This document shows, piece after piece, positions 51,392-59,785 of a DNA stretch of 64,000 bases. Within the stretch, counting starts at the first letter, position 1; each line of letters starts with the position of its first letter. The stretch covers positions 372,001 to 436,000 of the forward strand of contig NZ_LR733817.1 of assembly GCF_902506165.1 (NCBI RefSeq), written 5' to 3'. The notes below the pieces were generated by a model that saw only the letters and a program-made list of their open reading frames with translations, had not been told where the DNA came from and ran no database searches. The translations under genes were made by a program, and so were the position numbers. The stretch is from Bosea sp. 29B. Its GTDB lineage: Bacteria > Pseudomonadota > Alphaproteobacteria > Rhizobiales > Beijerinckiaceae.

Positions 51392-52960
51392 ATGATTTCA
51401 TTTCGCCTCGCTGCCGGCGCCACGTTCGCCTCGCTCCTCGCTGTCGCCGCTCCGGCTGAAGCCGGCACGAGCGTGGTGGTCGATGCCTCGAGCGGCGCCG
51501 TCCTGTCGAGCGAGAACCCGACCCAGGCCTGGCATCCGGCCTCCACCACCAAGATGATGACGCTCTATCTCGCGCTCAAGGCCGTGCGCGCGGGCAAGCT
51601 CGGGCTCGAGACCGCGATCCCCGCCTCGAAGCGGGCAGCCAGCCAGCCGCGGGTCAAGGTCTACATCAAGGCCGGCCAGGAGATCACGCTCGACAACGCC
51701 ATGCGCATCATGATGGTGAAGTCGGCCAACGACATCGCCTATGTCATCGCCGAAGGCGTCGGCGGCGATGTCGAGACCTTCGTCTCGATGATGAACGCCG
51801 AAGCCCGGCGGCTCGGCATGGCCGACACCCATTTCGTCAACCCGAATGGCTGGCACCACCCCGACCAGCAGACCAGCGCCCGCGACCTCGCGGTGCTCGC
51901 CATGGCGCTGATGAGCGAGTTCGGCGAGTACTCCGATTACTGGAACACCGGCGCGGTCCAGCTCGGCAAGCAGGTGCTCAACAACACCAACGGGCTGGTC
52001 GGCCGCTATTACGGCATCAGCGGCATGAAGACCGGTTTCGTCTGCGCCTCCGGCTTCAATGTCGTCTCCACCGCCACGCGCAATGGCCGCACCCTGATCG
52101 CCGTCGTCATGGGTGCCAGCTCCGGCGCTGAGCGCACCGTCAAGGCTGCGCAATTGCTCGATGAAGGCTTCGGCAAATGGGGCGGCTTCGGCGGCAGCAT
52201 CGCCAGCATGCCGGCCGGCAATGGCGGGCGCGCCTACAGCATCTGCGACAGCGTCCGCCGCGGCGGCCACGCGCTCGGCGACGATACCGAGACCTCCGGG
52301 CCAATCAGCTTCATCTCGACCAACAGCGGCGTCGGCGGCAATGCCGAGGGAACCTCGGACCGCTTTGCCGTGGCCACGCCGCAGGGCGGCTCCTCCGGCT
52401 CGGTGCTGACCCGCGCGCCCTCCGGCCGCATCACGCTCGGCCCGCGCGCCAAGTTCGAGCCGATCCAGGTTTCCTTCGGCCGCACGCCGGGCTCGGCTTC
52501 CGCGCCGCTCGCTGCCAATGCCGTCGCCAGGCCCGACACCCAGGTCGCGCGCGAGACGATCCAGCCGGGCGCCCCCGTCGCAGCCGGCCTCGTCGCCGGC
52601 AACCGTACCTTCTCGCGCAATGGCGCGATCCCGCCCACCTCCTCCGCCTTCGCGCCGGTCGCGCCGACGCCGGAAGAGCGGCCTGCCGCAGCCGCGCTCG
52701 GCTCCGGCCCCTTGCGTCTGCAGGGCGCGATCCAGCCCGGCGCTGCGACGCCCGCCAGTCTGCGCCCCGGCGCTGCTGCCGGCATCAAGGCCGCGAACAA
52801 GCCGGCCGCCAAGCCGCTGCTGACCAAGTCGAAGCAGGAGAAGGCGGAACCGGCCAAGGCCAGGCCGAGCCAGGCCCAGGCCAAGCCGCTGGCGAAGCCT
52901 CCGGCCCGCCCGGGGGCGAAGCCCGCCACCAAGCCCGACGCCAGCAAGCCCGACGCCTGA
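51392..52960 (+). CDS. D-alanyl-D-alanine carboxypeptidase (S11) with Pro/Ala-rich tail
   Basis: 522 residues. Signal peptide about 1–24. Penicillin-binding motifs STTK (51–54), SAN (111–113) and KTG (213–215) form a full active site, so it should trim the terminal D-Ala from peptidoglycan stem peptides in the periplasm. The catalytic domain ends near 300; the remaining 220 residues are Pro/Ala/Lys-rich and disordered, long compared with DacA-type enzymes, and may act as a wall-spanning linker. No membrane-anchoring amphipathic helix is evident at the C-terminus. Confidence 0.93.
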   Translation: MISFRLAAGATFASLLAVAAPAEAGTSVVVDASSGAVLSSENPTQAWHPASTTKMMTLYLALKAVRAGKLGLETAIPASKRAASQPRVKVYIKAGQEITLDNAMRIMMVKSANDIAYVIAEGVGGDVETFVSMMNAEARRLGMADTHFVNPNGWHHPDQQTSARDLAVLAMALMSEFGEYSDYWNTGAVQLGKQVLNNTNGLVGRYYGISGMKTGFVCASGFNVVSTATRNGRTLIAVVMGASSGAERTVKAAQLLDEGFGKWGGFGGSIASMPAGNGGRAYSICDSVRRGGHALGDDTETSGPISFISTNSGVGGNAEGTSDRFAVATPQGGSSGSVLTRAPSGRITLGPRAKFEPIQVSFGRTPGSASAPLAANAVARPDTQVARETIQPGAPVAAGLVAGNRTFSRNGAIPPTSSAFAPVAPTPEERPAAAALGSGPLRLQGAIQPGAATPASLRPGAAAGIKAANKPAAKPLLTKSKQEKAEPAKARPSQAQAKPLAKPPARPGAKPATKPDASKPDA

Positions 52961-52974
52961 TCCGGCGGCGTGAC

Positions 52975-53883
52975 GTGCAGGAGCGCGGCGCGTCCTCGGC
53001 CCAGCATGGCCTTGCCCTGGCGCTAGGCTCCGCCGCCGCCTTCGGCACCAACATCGTCAGCGCCCAGCTCGCCGGCCATGCCGGATTGAGCGGGCCGCTC
53101 ATCGTCTTCTACCGCGTCTTCCTGATGCTGGCGCTCGTCGTCGGCGCGGCGCTGATCTGGCGCGCCAGCCTCGTCGTGCCGCGCCGACATTGGTCCGCGC
53201 TCGCCTTGTTCGGCCTCAGCACAGCGCTCACCGCCTGCGCCTATCTCTCCTCGGTCGCCTTCCTGCCGATCACGGTAGCGGCCGTGGTGTTCTACACCTT
53301 TCCCATCCTGATCGTGCTCGCCGAGCCGTTCCTGACCCCGGCCCGCTTCAGCCTGGACCGTGTCGTGATCGCCCTCGTCGCCTTTTTCGGCGTCGCCATG
53401 GTGGTCGGGCCCGACTGGCACGGGCTCGACCCGCGCGGGCTGGCGCTCGCACTCGCCGCCAGCGTGCTGGCCGCAGTGCAGTTCTTCTCGGCGGCGCGCT
53501 GTGCCGACACCGGGATCGTACCGAAGCTGTTCTGGTCGCACCTCGTCATCCTGCCGGTGACGCTGGCGATCCTCGCCCTCACCGGCCTGTTCCAGCCACC
53601 TTCGGCGCTGCTGCTCGCACCGGTCGCGGTCGCGATCACCATCGGCGGCTACCTGATCGGCTTCCTGCTCCAGGTGATGGCGCTCGCCCGTGTCGCGCCC
53701 GGGCCGGCCGCGCTCGCCTTCTGTGGCGAGCCGGTCTTCGCCGTCGCGATCGCCGCCGTCTTCCTCGGCGAGCGCGTCGGCTCGCTGCAGTATGCCGGCG
53801 GCGCCCTTGTCGTCGCTGCGATCATCGCCAATGTAATATTGGAACAAAAGCGAGCCCGCCGATTGCCGGCGGTGGCCGCATAG
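52975..53883 (+). CDS. EamA/DMT-family transporter
   Basis: 302 residues, ten hydrophobic segments, two EamA halves (SSVAFLPITVAAVVFYTFPI; CGEPVFAVAIAAVFLGERVG). The GTG at 52975 begins shortly after the carboxypeptidase stop; no clear ribosome site is visible, so it may depend on read-through translation. A COG0523 GTPase gene follows after 15 bp. Metabolite exporter is the usual guess; substrate unknown. Confidence 0.87.
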   Translation: MQERGASSAQHGLALALGSAAAFGTNIVSAQLAGHAGLSGPLIVFYRVFLMLALVVGAALIWRASLVVPRRHWSALALFGLSTALTACAYLSSVAFLPITVAAVVFYTFPILIVLAEPFLTPARFSLDRVVIALVAFFGVAMVVGPDWHGLDPRGLALALAASVLAAVQFFSAARCADTGIVPKLFWSHLVILPVTLAILALTGLFQPPSALLLAPVAVAITIGGYLIGFLLQVMALARVAPGPAALAFCGEPVFAVAIAAVFLGERVGSLQYAGGALVVAAIIANVILEQKRARRLPAVAA

Positions 53884-53898
53884 GGAAATTGACCGTCG

Positions 53899-55023
53899 AT
53901 GTCCGAGCAGTCCGTCCGCCCCGAGCCGATCCCGCTGACGCTGCTGACCGGCTTCTTGGGCGCAGGCAAGACCACCCTGCTCAACCGCCTGCTCAAGGAC
54001 CCGTCGCTGGCCGACACGGTCGTGCTGGTCAACGAGTTCGGCGAGATCGGCCTCGACCATCTCTTCGTCGAAGGCATCGAGGACGGCATGATCCTGCTCG
54101 CCTCGGGCTGCCTGTGCTGCACGATCCGCGACGACCTGATCGTCACGCTCGAGGACCTGCTGCGCCGGCTCGACAATGGCCGCGTCGCGCCGTTCAGGCG
54201 CCTGGTGATCGAGACCACCGGCCTCGCCGACCCTGCGCCGGTCCTCAATGTGCTGATCAACCACCCCTATCTCGCCATGCGCTTCAAGCTCGACGGCGTC
54301 GTCACGCTGGTCGATGCGGTCAACGGCATGGCGACGCTCGACGCTCACCCCGAGGCGCTCCGGCAAGCGGTCGCCGCCGATCGGCTGGTGCTGACCAAGG
54401 CCGACATCGCGACAGACGGCGCAGCGGTCACGGCACTGCGCAAGCGGCTCGGCGAGCTCAATCCGGGCATCGCCATCCTGCCTCCCGATGCCCCTGCCGA
54501 AGCGATCATCGGCGCCGGCCTCTACGACATCGCCGAACGCCCGGACGAATTGCGGCGCTGGCTCGCGGCCGAAGCACTGGATGGCCACGATCACGACCAC
54601 CACCACGATCATGGCGACACCCACGGACACCACCATCACGACGGCCACGGCCATCATCACCACGACGTCAACCGCCACGATGCCAGCATCCGTGCCTTCA
54701 CCCTGACAGCGGAGACGCCGATCCGCGAGGCGACCTTCGACCTGTTCTGGACCCTGCTGCGCTCGACCCATGGCGCAAAGCTGCTGCGGCTGAAGGGGCT
54801 GGTTGCGCTCGCCGAGCACCCCGAAGAGCCGCTCCTCGTCCACGCCGTCCAGCAGATCCTGCATCCGCCGGTGCTGCTACCGACCTGGCCCGATGCCGAC
54901 CGGCGCTCCCGCCTCGTCCTGATCGTGAAGGATCTGGAGGAGGAGACCGTCGCGCGGCTCTGGTCGGCCTTCCTCGGCCGAGCTACCCCCGCCCAGTCCG
55001 AGCCCCACCACCACCACGCCTGA
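53899..55023 (+). CDS. COG0523 (CobW/ZNG-like) metal chaperone GTPase, His-rich
   Basis: 374 residues. GTPase P-loop GFLGAGKTT (18–26), the metal-binding C70-L-C-C73, base-recognition TKAD near 166, and a strongly His/Asp-rich stretch at about 229–260 before the CobW C-terminal domain (RLWSAFLGR). The His-rich insert is typical of zinc-handling members (YeiR/ZigA/ZNG1-like), so delivery of zinc to metalloenzymes is more likely than cobalamin synthesis. No Zur box was seen upstream. It lies 15 bp after the EamA gene. Confidence 0.92.
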   Translation: MSEQSVRPEPIPLTLLTGFLGAGKTTLLNRLLKDPSLADTVVLVNEFGEIGLDHLFVEGIEDGMILLASGCLCCTIRDDLIVTLEDLLRRLDNGRVAPFRRLVIETTGLADPAPVLNVLINHPYLAMRFKLDGVVTLVDAVNGMATLDAHPEALRQAVAADRLVLTKADIATDGAAVTALRKRLGELNPGIAILPPDAPAEAIIGAGLYDIAERPDELRRWLAAEALDGHDHDHHHDHGDTHGHHHHDGHGHHHHDVNRHDASIRAFTLTAETPIREATFDLFWTLLRSTHGAKLLRLKGLVALAEHPEEPLLVHAVQQILHPPVLLPTWPDADRRSRLVLIVKDLEEETVARLWSAFLGRATPAQSEPHHHHA

Positions 55024-55144
55024 CCAGTTTCCGCCGGCCCGCTTCTTGGTTCGTCACGCGCAGACCCCTGCCCCGCCCCGTGCTCACGTGCCGATCCGGC
55101 ACGGAAGCGCACCGAAGCGGGGCGAGCCGCGAAAGGGCTGCGCC

Positions 55145-56236
55145 ATGCCGAACCTCGCTGCATTCCCGGCTGCGCCGGACGAGACCGTGCCGAAGCAGAA
55201 TGCCGTCTCAAGCCCGGCTGGCCTCACGATCGAGCGCCGCCCGCTCGCTACCTGCGCCGCCATCGAGACCGAATGGCGCGACCTCGCCAGCCGCGCCATT
55301 GAGCCGAATCCGTTCTGCGAGCCCGATTTCGCCTTGCCCGCCGCGCAGCATCTCGTCGACTTCCGCGACGTCTCCGTGCTGCTGTTCTGGGATGGCCCGG
55401 CCGCGCCACGCCGCCTGCTCGGCTTCGTGCCGGCCCGCCTCCGGCGCAGGCTGCTGGGGCAGGACGAGCTGATCGGCTGGAACAATCCCCGGCTCGGCCT
55501 CGCCACGCCGCTGATCGACATCGATCAGGTGGAACGCGTCATCGCTGCCCTGCTCCACGCGCCCGGCCGCTGGGGCCTCGCCGATACGCAGAACCTGCAG
55601 CTGAGCCACCTCGATCTCGACGGCCCGCTGCTGCACAGCCTGTTGCAGGTCGCCGAGCAAACCGGCCACGCCGCCGCGCTCGATCCGGCACCGGCACCGC
55701 AGGCCACCGCGGACAGGCCCGATCTCGCCGCTCTCCGCCATGGCCTGTCACGCCATGGCAAGCTCTCCTTCGCCGAATCTGGCTCGCGTCAGGAGCTGCG
55801 CGACATGGTCGAGCACCATCTGGCGCTCGAAGCTTCAGGCTCGCTGGCGCGCGCCGGCGGCGCCGCGCTTCAGGACATCCGCGAGAGCGCCTTCCTGCGC
55901 GCGATGACCCGCAATCTGGCGCGCAGCCACCGCTGCCGTATCGGCCTGTTGAGCCTCGACGACAAGCCGATCGCCGGCGCGATCCTGATCGGTAAGAGTC
56001 CGCGCCTCTGGCTCTATTCGGGCACGCAGGACGAGCGCTTCGCCAGCTTCGCCCCGTTGGCCCAGCTCATAACCTGGCTTGGCCGGCGCAGCCGTCGGCG
56101 CGAGATCATCGCCGACCTGCCCGGACTTCACGCCGTCACGGCGCCGCAGCGACTCGGCAACATCCGCCTGTCCGCGACCGCGAAGGCTCCGCGCCGCACA
56201 ACGCCTTTCACCCGGCGTCGCGCAGCAGCCGCCTGA
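55145..56236 (+). CDS. GNAT-like acyltransferase (BioF2/CelD-type, COG5653)
   Basis: 363 residues. The layout WRDLASRAIEPNPFCEPDFA near the start and GARLWLYSG-like strand near the end (LLSLDDKPIAGAILIGKSPR; SGTQDERFASFAP) fit the BioF2-like acetyltransferase group found in polysaccharide loci. The C-terminus is short and basic. The ATG at 55145 is the first good start; the open frame to 55046 is unsupported. Its last 29 bp overlap the acyl-CoA synthetase gene tail to tail. Function not known. Confidence 0.75.
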   Translation: MPNLAAFPAAPDETVPKQNAVSSPAGLTIERRPLATCAAIETEWRDLASRAIEPNPFCEPDFALPAAQHLVDFRDVSVLLFWDGPAAPRRLLGFVPARLRRRLLGQDELIGWNNPRLGLATPLIDIDQVERVIAALLHAPGRWGLADTQNLQLSHLDLDGPLLHSLLQVAEQTGHAAALDPAPAPQATADRPDLAALRHGLSRHGKLSFAESGSRQELRDMVEHHLALEASGSLARAGGAALQDIRESAFLRAMTRNLARSHRCRIGLLSLDDKPIAGAILIGKSPRLWLYSGTQDERFASFAPLAQLITWLGRRSRRREIIADLPGLHAVTAPQRLGNIRLSATAKAPRRTTPFTRRRAAAA

Positions 56237-57824
56237 TGATCTTGCCGGTGGTGGTCATCGGCAACTCCTCGCGGAATTCGATCTCGCGCGGATATTCATG
56301 CGCCGCGAGGCGCTCGCGCACGAAGCCCTGGATTTCGGCGACGAGCTCCTTCGAGGGCGAGTAGCCGGGCTTCGGCACGATGAAGGCCTTGACGATCTCG
56401 GTCCTCAGCGCATCGGGCTTGCCGACCACCGCCGCGAGCGCGACCGCCGGATGGCGCAGCAGGCAATCCTCGATCTCGCTCGGCCCGATCCGGTAGCCGG
56501 ACGAGGTGATGACGTCGTCGTCGCGGCCGACGAAGCGGATATAGCCCTGCGCATTCTGCGAGCCTTGGTCGCCCGTCGTCATCCAGTCGCCGATGAACTT
56601 GGCTTCCGTGGCTTCGGGCTTGCGCCAGTACTGCAGGAACATCACCGGATCGGGCCGCTTCACCGCGATCTGCCCCTCCTCCTCCGGCTCGCACAGGCCG
56701 CCATCGGGCCGGATCACCGCGACCTCGTGGCCCGGCACCGCCTTGCCGATGAAGCCCGGCTTGACCACGCCGATTTCGGCGCAGGAGGCGAGCACGAGAT
56801 TGCACTCGGTCTGGCCGTAGAACTCGTTGATCGTCAGGCCGAGCTTCTCGCGCCCCCAGGCCAGCGTTTCGGCACCGAGCGCCTCGCCGCCCGAAGCGAC
56901 CGTGCGCAGCTTGAGATCATAGCGCTCGCGCGGATTCTCGACCGCCCGCAGCATGCGCAGCGCCGTCGGCGGAATGAAGCAATTGCGCACGCCGAGATCC
57001 GCCATCAGACGCAGCGCCTCGTCGGGGTCGAACTTCGCCGTCGGCCGCGCCACGATCGGGACGCCGTGATGCAGCGCCGGCAGGAGATTGTTGAGCAGGC
57101 CGCCGGCCCAGGCCCAGTCCGCCGGCGTCCAGAGCAGATCGCCCGGCTGCGGCAGGAATTCATGCGGCATCTCCACGCCCGGCAGATGCCCAAGCATCAC
57201 CCGGTGGCCATGCAGCGCGCCCTTGGCATTGCCGGTGGTGCCGGAGGTGTAGATCATCAGCGCCGGATCGTCCGGCCCGCTGTCGACCGGCGCGAAATTA
57301 TCGCTTTCAGCTTCCAGCAGGCGCGCGAGCCCTTCGGCTCTTCCGTCCGGCCCATCGGCCGAGATCACCAGCCCGAGATCCGGGAGCGGCTCCTCGATCT
57401 GGCCGAGCTTGGCGAGCCCGGCAGCATTGGTGATCAGCGCCGATGCCCCGCAATCGCGCAGGCGGTAGGACAGCGCGTCCGCGCCGAACAACGCCGCCAG
57501 CGGCACCGCGATGGCGCCGAGCTTGTAGGCTGCCATATGTGCGATCGGTACCAGGCGCCCTTGCGGCAGCAGGATCGCGACCCGATCGCCCTCGCCGACA
57601 CCGCGCTTGCGCAGCGCATTCGCAAGGCGGTTCGACTGCGCCCGCAACTCGCCATAGCTGACCGGCATGACCGACCAGTCGGGCTGGACCTCCAGGATCG
57701 CGATCTTCCCGGGATCGACCGCTGCCCAGCGATCGCAGCAATCGACGCCGATATTGTAGCGCTCCGGAATCTGCCAGCGGAAGGCCGCGCGCAGGCGCTC
57801 ATAGTCACGGATGTCGGGAAGCAT
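56208..57824 (-). CDS. AMP-binding acyl-CoA synthetase
   Basis: 538 residues. AMP-binding motif YTSGTTGNAKG near 200, NEFYGQTECN near 340, TGDQG and SSGYRIGPSEIE, and catalytic lysine in TTTGKIIRR near the C-terminus give a complete adenylating enzyme of the acyl-CoA synthetase class (medium-chain/acetyl-CoA synthetase-like). The acid substrate is not clear. It converges with the GNAT-like gene (29 bp overlap), and an NMT1-type binding protein gene lies upstream on the same strand. Confidence 0.92.
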   Translation of the reverse strand: MLPDIRDYERLRAAFRWQIPERYNIGVDCCDRWAAVDPGKIAILEVQPDWSVMPVSYGELRAQSNRLANALRKRGVGEGDRVAILLPQGRLVPIAHMAAYKLGAIAVPLAALFGADALSYRLRDCGASALITNAAGLAKLGQIEEPLPDLGLVISADGPDGRAEGLARLLEAESDNFAPVDSGPDDPALMIYTSGTTGNAKGALHGHRVMLGHLPGVEMPHEFLPQPGDLLWTPADWAWAGGLLNNLLPALHHGVPIVARPTAKFDPDEALRLMADLGVRNCFIPPTALRMLRAVENPRERYDLKLRTVASGGEALGAETLAWGREKLGLTINEFYGQTECNLVLASCAEIGVVKPGFIGKAVPGHEVAVIRPDGGLCEPEEEGQIAVKRPDPVMFLQYWRKPEATEAKFIGDWMTTGDQGSQNAQGYIRFVGRDDDVITSSGYRIGPSEIEDCLLRHPAVALAAVVGKPDALRTEIVKAFIVPKPGYSPSKELVAEIQGFVRERLAAHEYPREIEFREELPMTTTGKIIRRLLRDAG

Positions 57825-57948
57825 GCGGCAGGCCCAGGATCACGGATCGAGCACGCACCGGTCGGCACCTGCCCTAGCAAAAAGCGGCGCACGATAGGCG
57901 AAGCCTAAAGCCGCTGTCACCTTGGCCTAAGGTCAACTGCTCTGCCGG

Positions 57949-59013
57949 TCAGAACGCCCGCTCGGCCTCCGCCGGCAGGAAGCCTTCGGCGAAGGCGTTC
58001 CCGGCCTTGGCCTTGTCCTTGAACGAGACGGTCAGCCCGATTTGATCGAGCCCCTTCTGCCAGCGCGCCTTGTCTATGCCGCCGAAGCCGTTCGCCTTGA
58101 CGTTCGGCGTCATCACATAGTGGTCGAGCGCCATCTTCAGGCGCTCCAGCTCGATCTCAGGGCGGGCACCTTCATTGCGCTGGATCACCCCGGCGATCGC
58201 CGCCTCCGGCGCGGCGACGACATCCCGGACGCTGCGCGTGATCGCCCGCAGCAGGCCACGCACCGCTTGCGGCTTCTCCGCGAGCAGCTTCGGCGAGACG
58301 ATGACGGCATTGCCGTAGAGCTCGATGCCATAATCGGCCATCAGCAAGGTGACGATATCCTCGGCCGGCACGCCGCGCGCCTTCATGTTGATCACGGAGG
58401 TGTGGGCGAAGCCGAAGATCGCATCGAGTTCGCCCGACGCCAGCATCGGCTCGCGCACGGCAAAGCCGATATTCTCGAGCTTGATCTTGGCATCGTCGAT
58501 GCCGTTGATCTTCTTGAACACCGGCCATTGCGCGAAGGCGCCGTCAGCAGCGGGCGCGCCGAGCTTCTTGCCTTCGAGGCTCTTCGGATCGGTGCTGATG
58601 CCGCGGCTTTTGCGCCCGACGATCGCGAAGGGCGGCCGGTCATAGACCATCATCACCGCCTTGAGATCGACGGCCGGATTCTCGTCGCGAAAGCGGATCA
58701 GCGAGTTCACATCGCCGAAGCCGGCATCGAAACCGCCAGTCGCGACCTTAAGAGCGGCTTCGCGTGAGCCCGTTCCGGGCTCGATCGTGACGTCGAGGCC
58801 CTCGTCGCGGAAATAGCCCTTGTCCAGGGCGGTGAGGAACAGCGCCGCTGGTCCTTCGAAGCGCCAGTCAAGCGTGAAGCGCAACGGGATCGTAGCGGCA
58901 GCGATAGGCGCATTACGCAGCCCGGCCCAAGCGGCAAGCCCGGTTCCTACGAGGAAACGCCCGAACCCGCGCCGGGAGATCGGCGCGCCAAGCAGGGGCA
59001 TGGCAACGGACAT
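57949..59013 (-). CDS. ABC transporter substrate-binding protein, NMT1/THI5-like
   Basis: 354 residues. A Tat-type leader (SRRGFGRFLVGTGLAA) precedes the NMT1 domain (FTLDWRFEGPAALFLTALDKGYF, later FGFAHTSVINMKARG). The ATG at 59013 has CGGAG 7 bp upstream; a further upstream ATG is weaker. No permease or ATPase gene is adjacent, so partners must be elsewhere or the protein is an orphan. Pyrimidine/thiamine precursors, sulfonates and nitrate are typical ligands of the family. Confidence 0.88.
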   Translation of the reverse strand: MSVAMPLLGAPISRRGFGRFLVGTGLAAWAGLRNAPIAAATIPLRFTLDWRFEGPAALFLTALDKGYFRDEGLDVTIEPGTGSREAALKVATGGFDAGFGDVNSLIRFRDENPAVDLKAVMMVYDRPPFAIVGRKSRGISTDPKSLEGKKLGAPAADGAFAQWPVFKKINGIDDAKIKLENIGFAVREPMLASGELDAIFGFAHTSVINMKARGVPAEDIVTLLMADYGIELYGNAVIVSPKLLAEKPQAVRGLLRAITRSVRDVVAAPEAAIAGVIQRNEGARPEIELERLKMALDHYVMTPNVKANGFGGIDKARWQKGLDQIGLTVSFKDKAKAGNAFAEGFLPAEAERAF

Positions 59014-59198
59014 GGCAAACTCCGGAGCGACCATAGCCGACACGGACGCAAGTGCCTCTCCGACGGAACTCGTGGAGCACCATACCGGGGACGCAACGCA
59101 ACCAAGACCTCCCTAGCCGGCAGGTCAAGCACCAACAGGGCAAGAACACGGCGAAATCGCGGAAATGGTTACGTTTTTCTGCGGCAGTGCTGCAGGAG

Positions 59199-59672
59199 TC
59201 ACAACGGCAGCGCGCCGTCGGTCTTGACCTCCTCCATCACCGCATAGGTGCGCGTCTCGCGGACGGCCGGCAGCGCGAGCAGGACTTCGCCGAGAAAGCG
59301 CCGATAGGCGTTCATGTCGGCGACGCGGGTCTTGACCAGATAGTCGAAGCCACCAGCGACCATATGGCATTCGAGCACCTCGGGAGCCCGCTTCACTGCC
59401 GCCGCGAAGCGCTCGAACGCATCGGGTGTCGTCTTGTCGAGATAGACTTCCACGAAAACCAGGAGGTGCAGGCCGAGCTTCACCGGATCGAGCGTCGCGC
59501 GGTAGCCGGTGATGAAGCCCTCGCGCGCCAGCCGCTTCAGCCGCTCGCCGGTCGCGGTCGGCGACAGCCCAACCTTTTCCGCCAGCTCGACGCCGGCAGC
59601 GCGGCCGTCGTTCTGCAGCAGGGCGAGCAAGCGCCGGTCGGTTCTATCGAGAACCGGATTATTCTCTGCCAT
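59199..59672 (-). CDS. putR: Lrp/AsnC-family regulator of proline utilisation (PutR-like)
   Basis: 157 residues. HTH_AsnC (LDRTDRRLLALLQNDGRAAG; LSPTATGERLKRLAREGFIT) and the RAM domain (YLVKTRVADMNAYRRFLGEV; ETRTYAVMEEVK). It is divergent from putA over 113 bp, the arrangement of the proline-responsive activator PutR in rhizobia and Agrobacterium. The AT-rich gap contains several short TA-rich stretches likely to hold its binding sites. Proline response is inferred from this context. Confidence 0.9.
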   Translation of the reverse strand: MAENNPVLDRTDRRLLALLQNDGRAAGVELAEKVGLSPTATGERLKRLAREGFITGYRATLDPVKLGLHLLVFVEVYLDKTTPDAFERFAAAVKRAPEVLECHMVAGGFDYLVKTRVADMNAYRRFLGEVLLALPAVRETRTYAVMEEVKTDGALPL

Positions 59673-59785
59673 ATAAATTTCCTACGAGATAAATCACTAT
59701 ATCTTCGCCGAAATCTCCATTGATATCCAGCCCGCTTGCGATGATTCTGCAGATCATCCCGCCGCCGAGACCCGGAGCTCTCTTC

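Noticed and set aside
53023-54864. Minus-strand open frame of 613 codons
   Set aside because: Antisense to the EamA and COG0523 genes; the Val/Met-rich stretch is the mirror of the His-rich codons.
53899-55023. Cobalamin biosynthesis CobW
   Set aside because: No cob genes nearby, and the long His-rich insert fits zinc chaperones better.
56079-57908. Plus-strand open frame of 609 codons
   Set aside because: Antisense to the acyl-CoA synthetase, biased composition, no domain.
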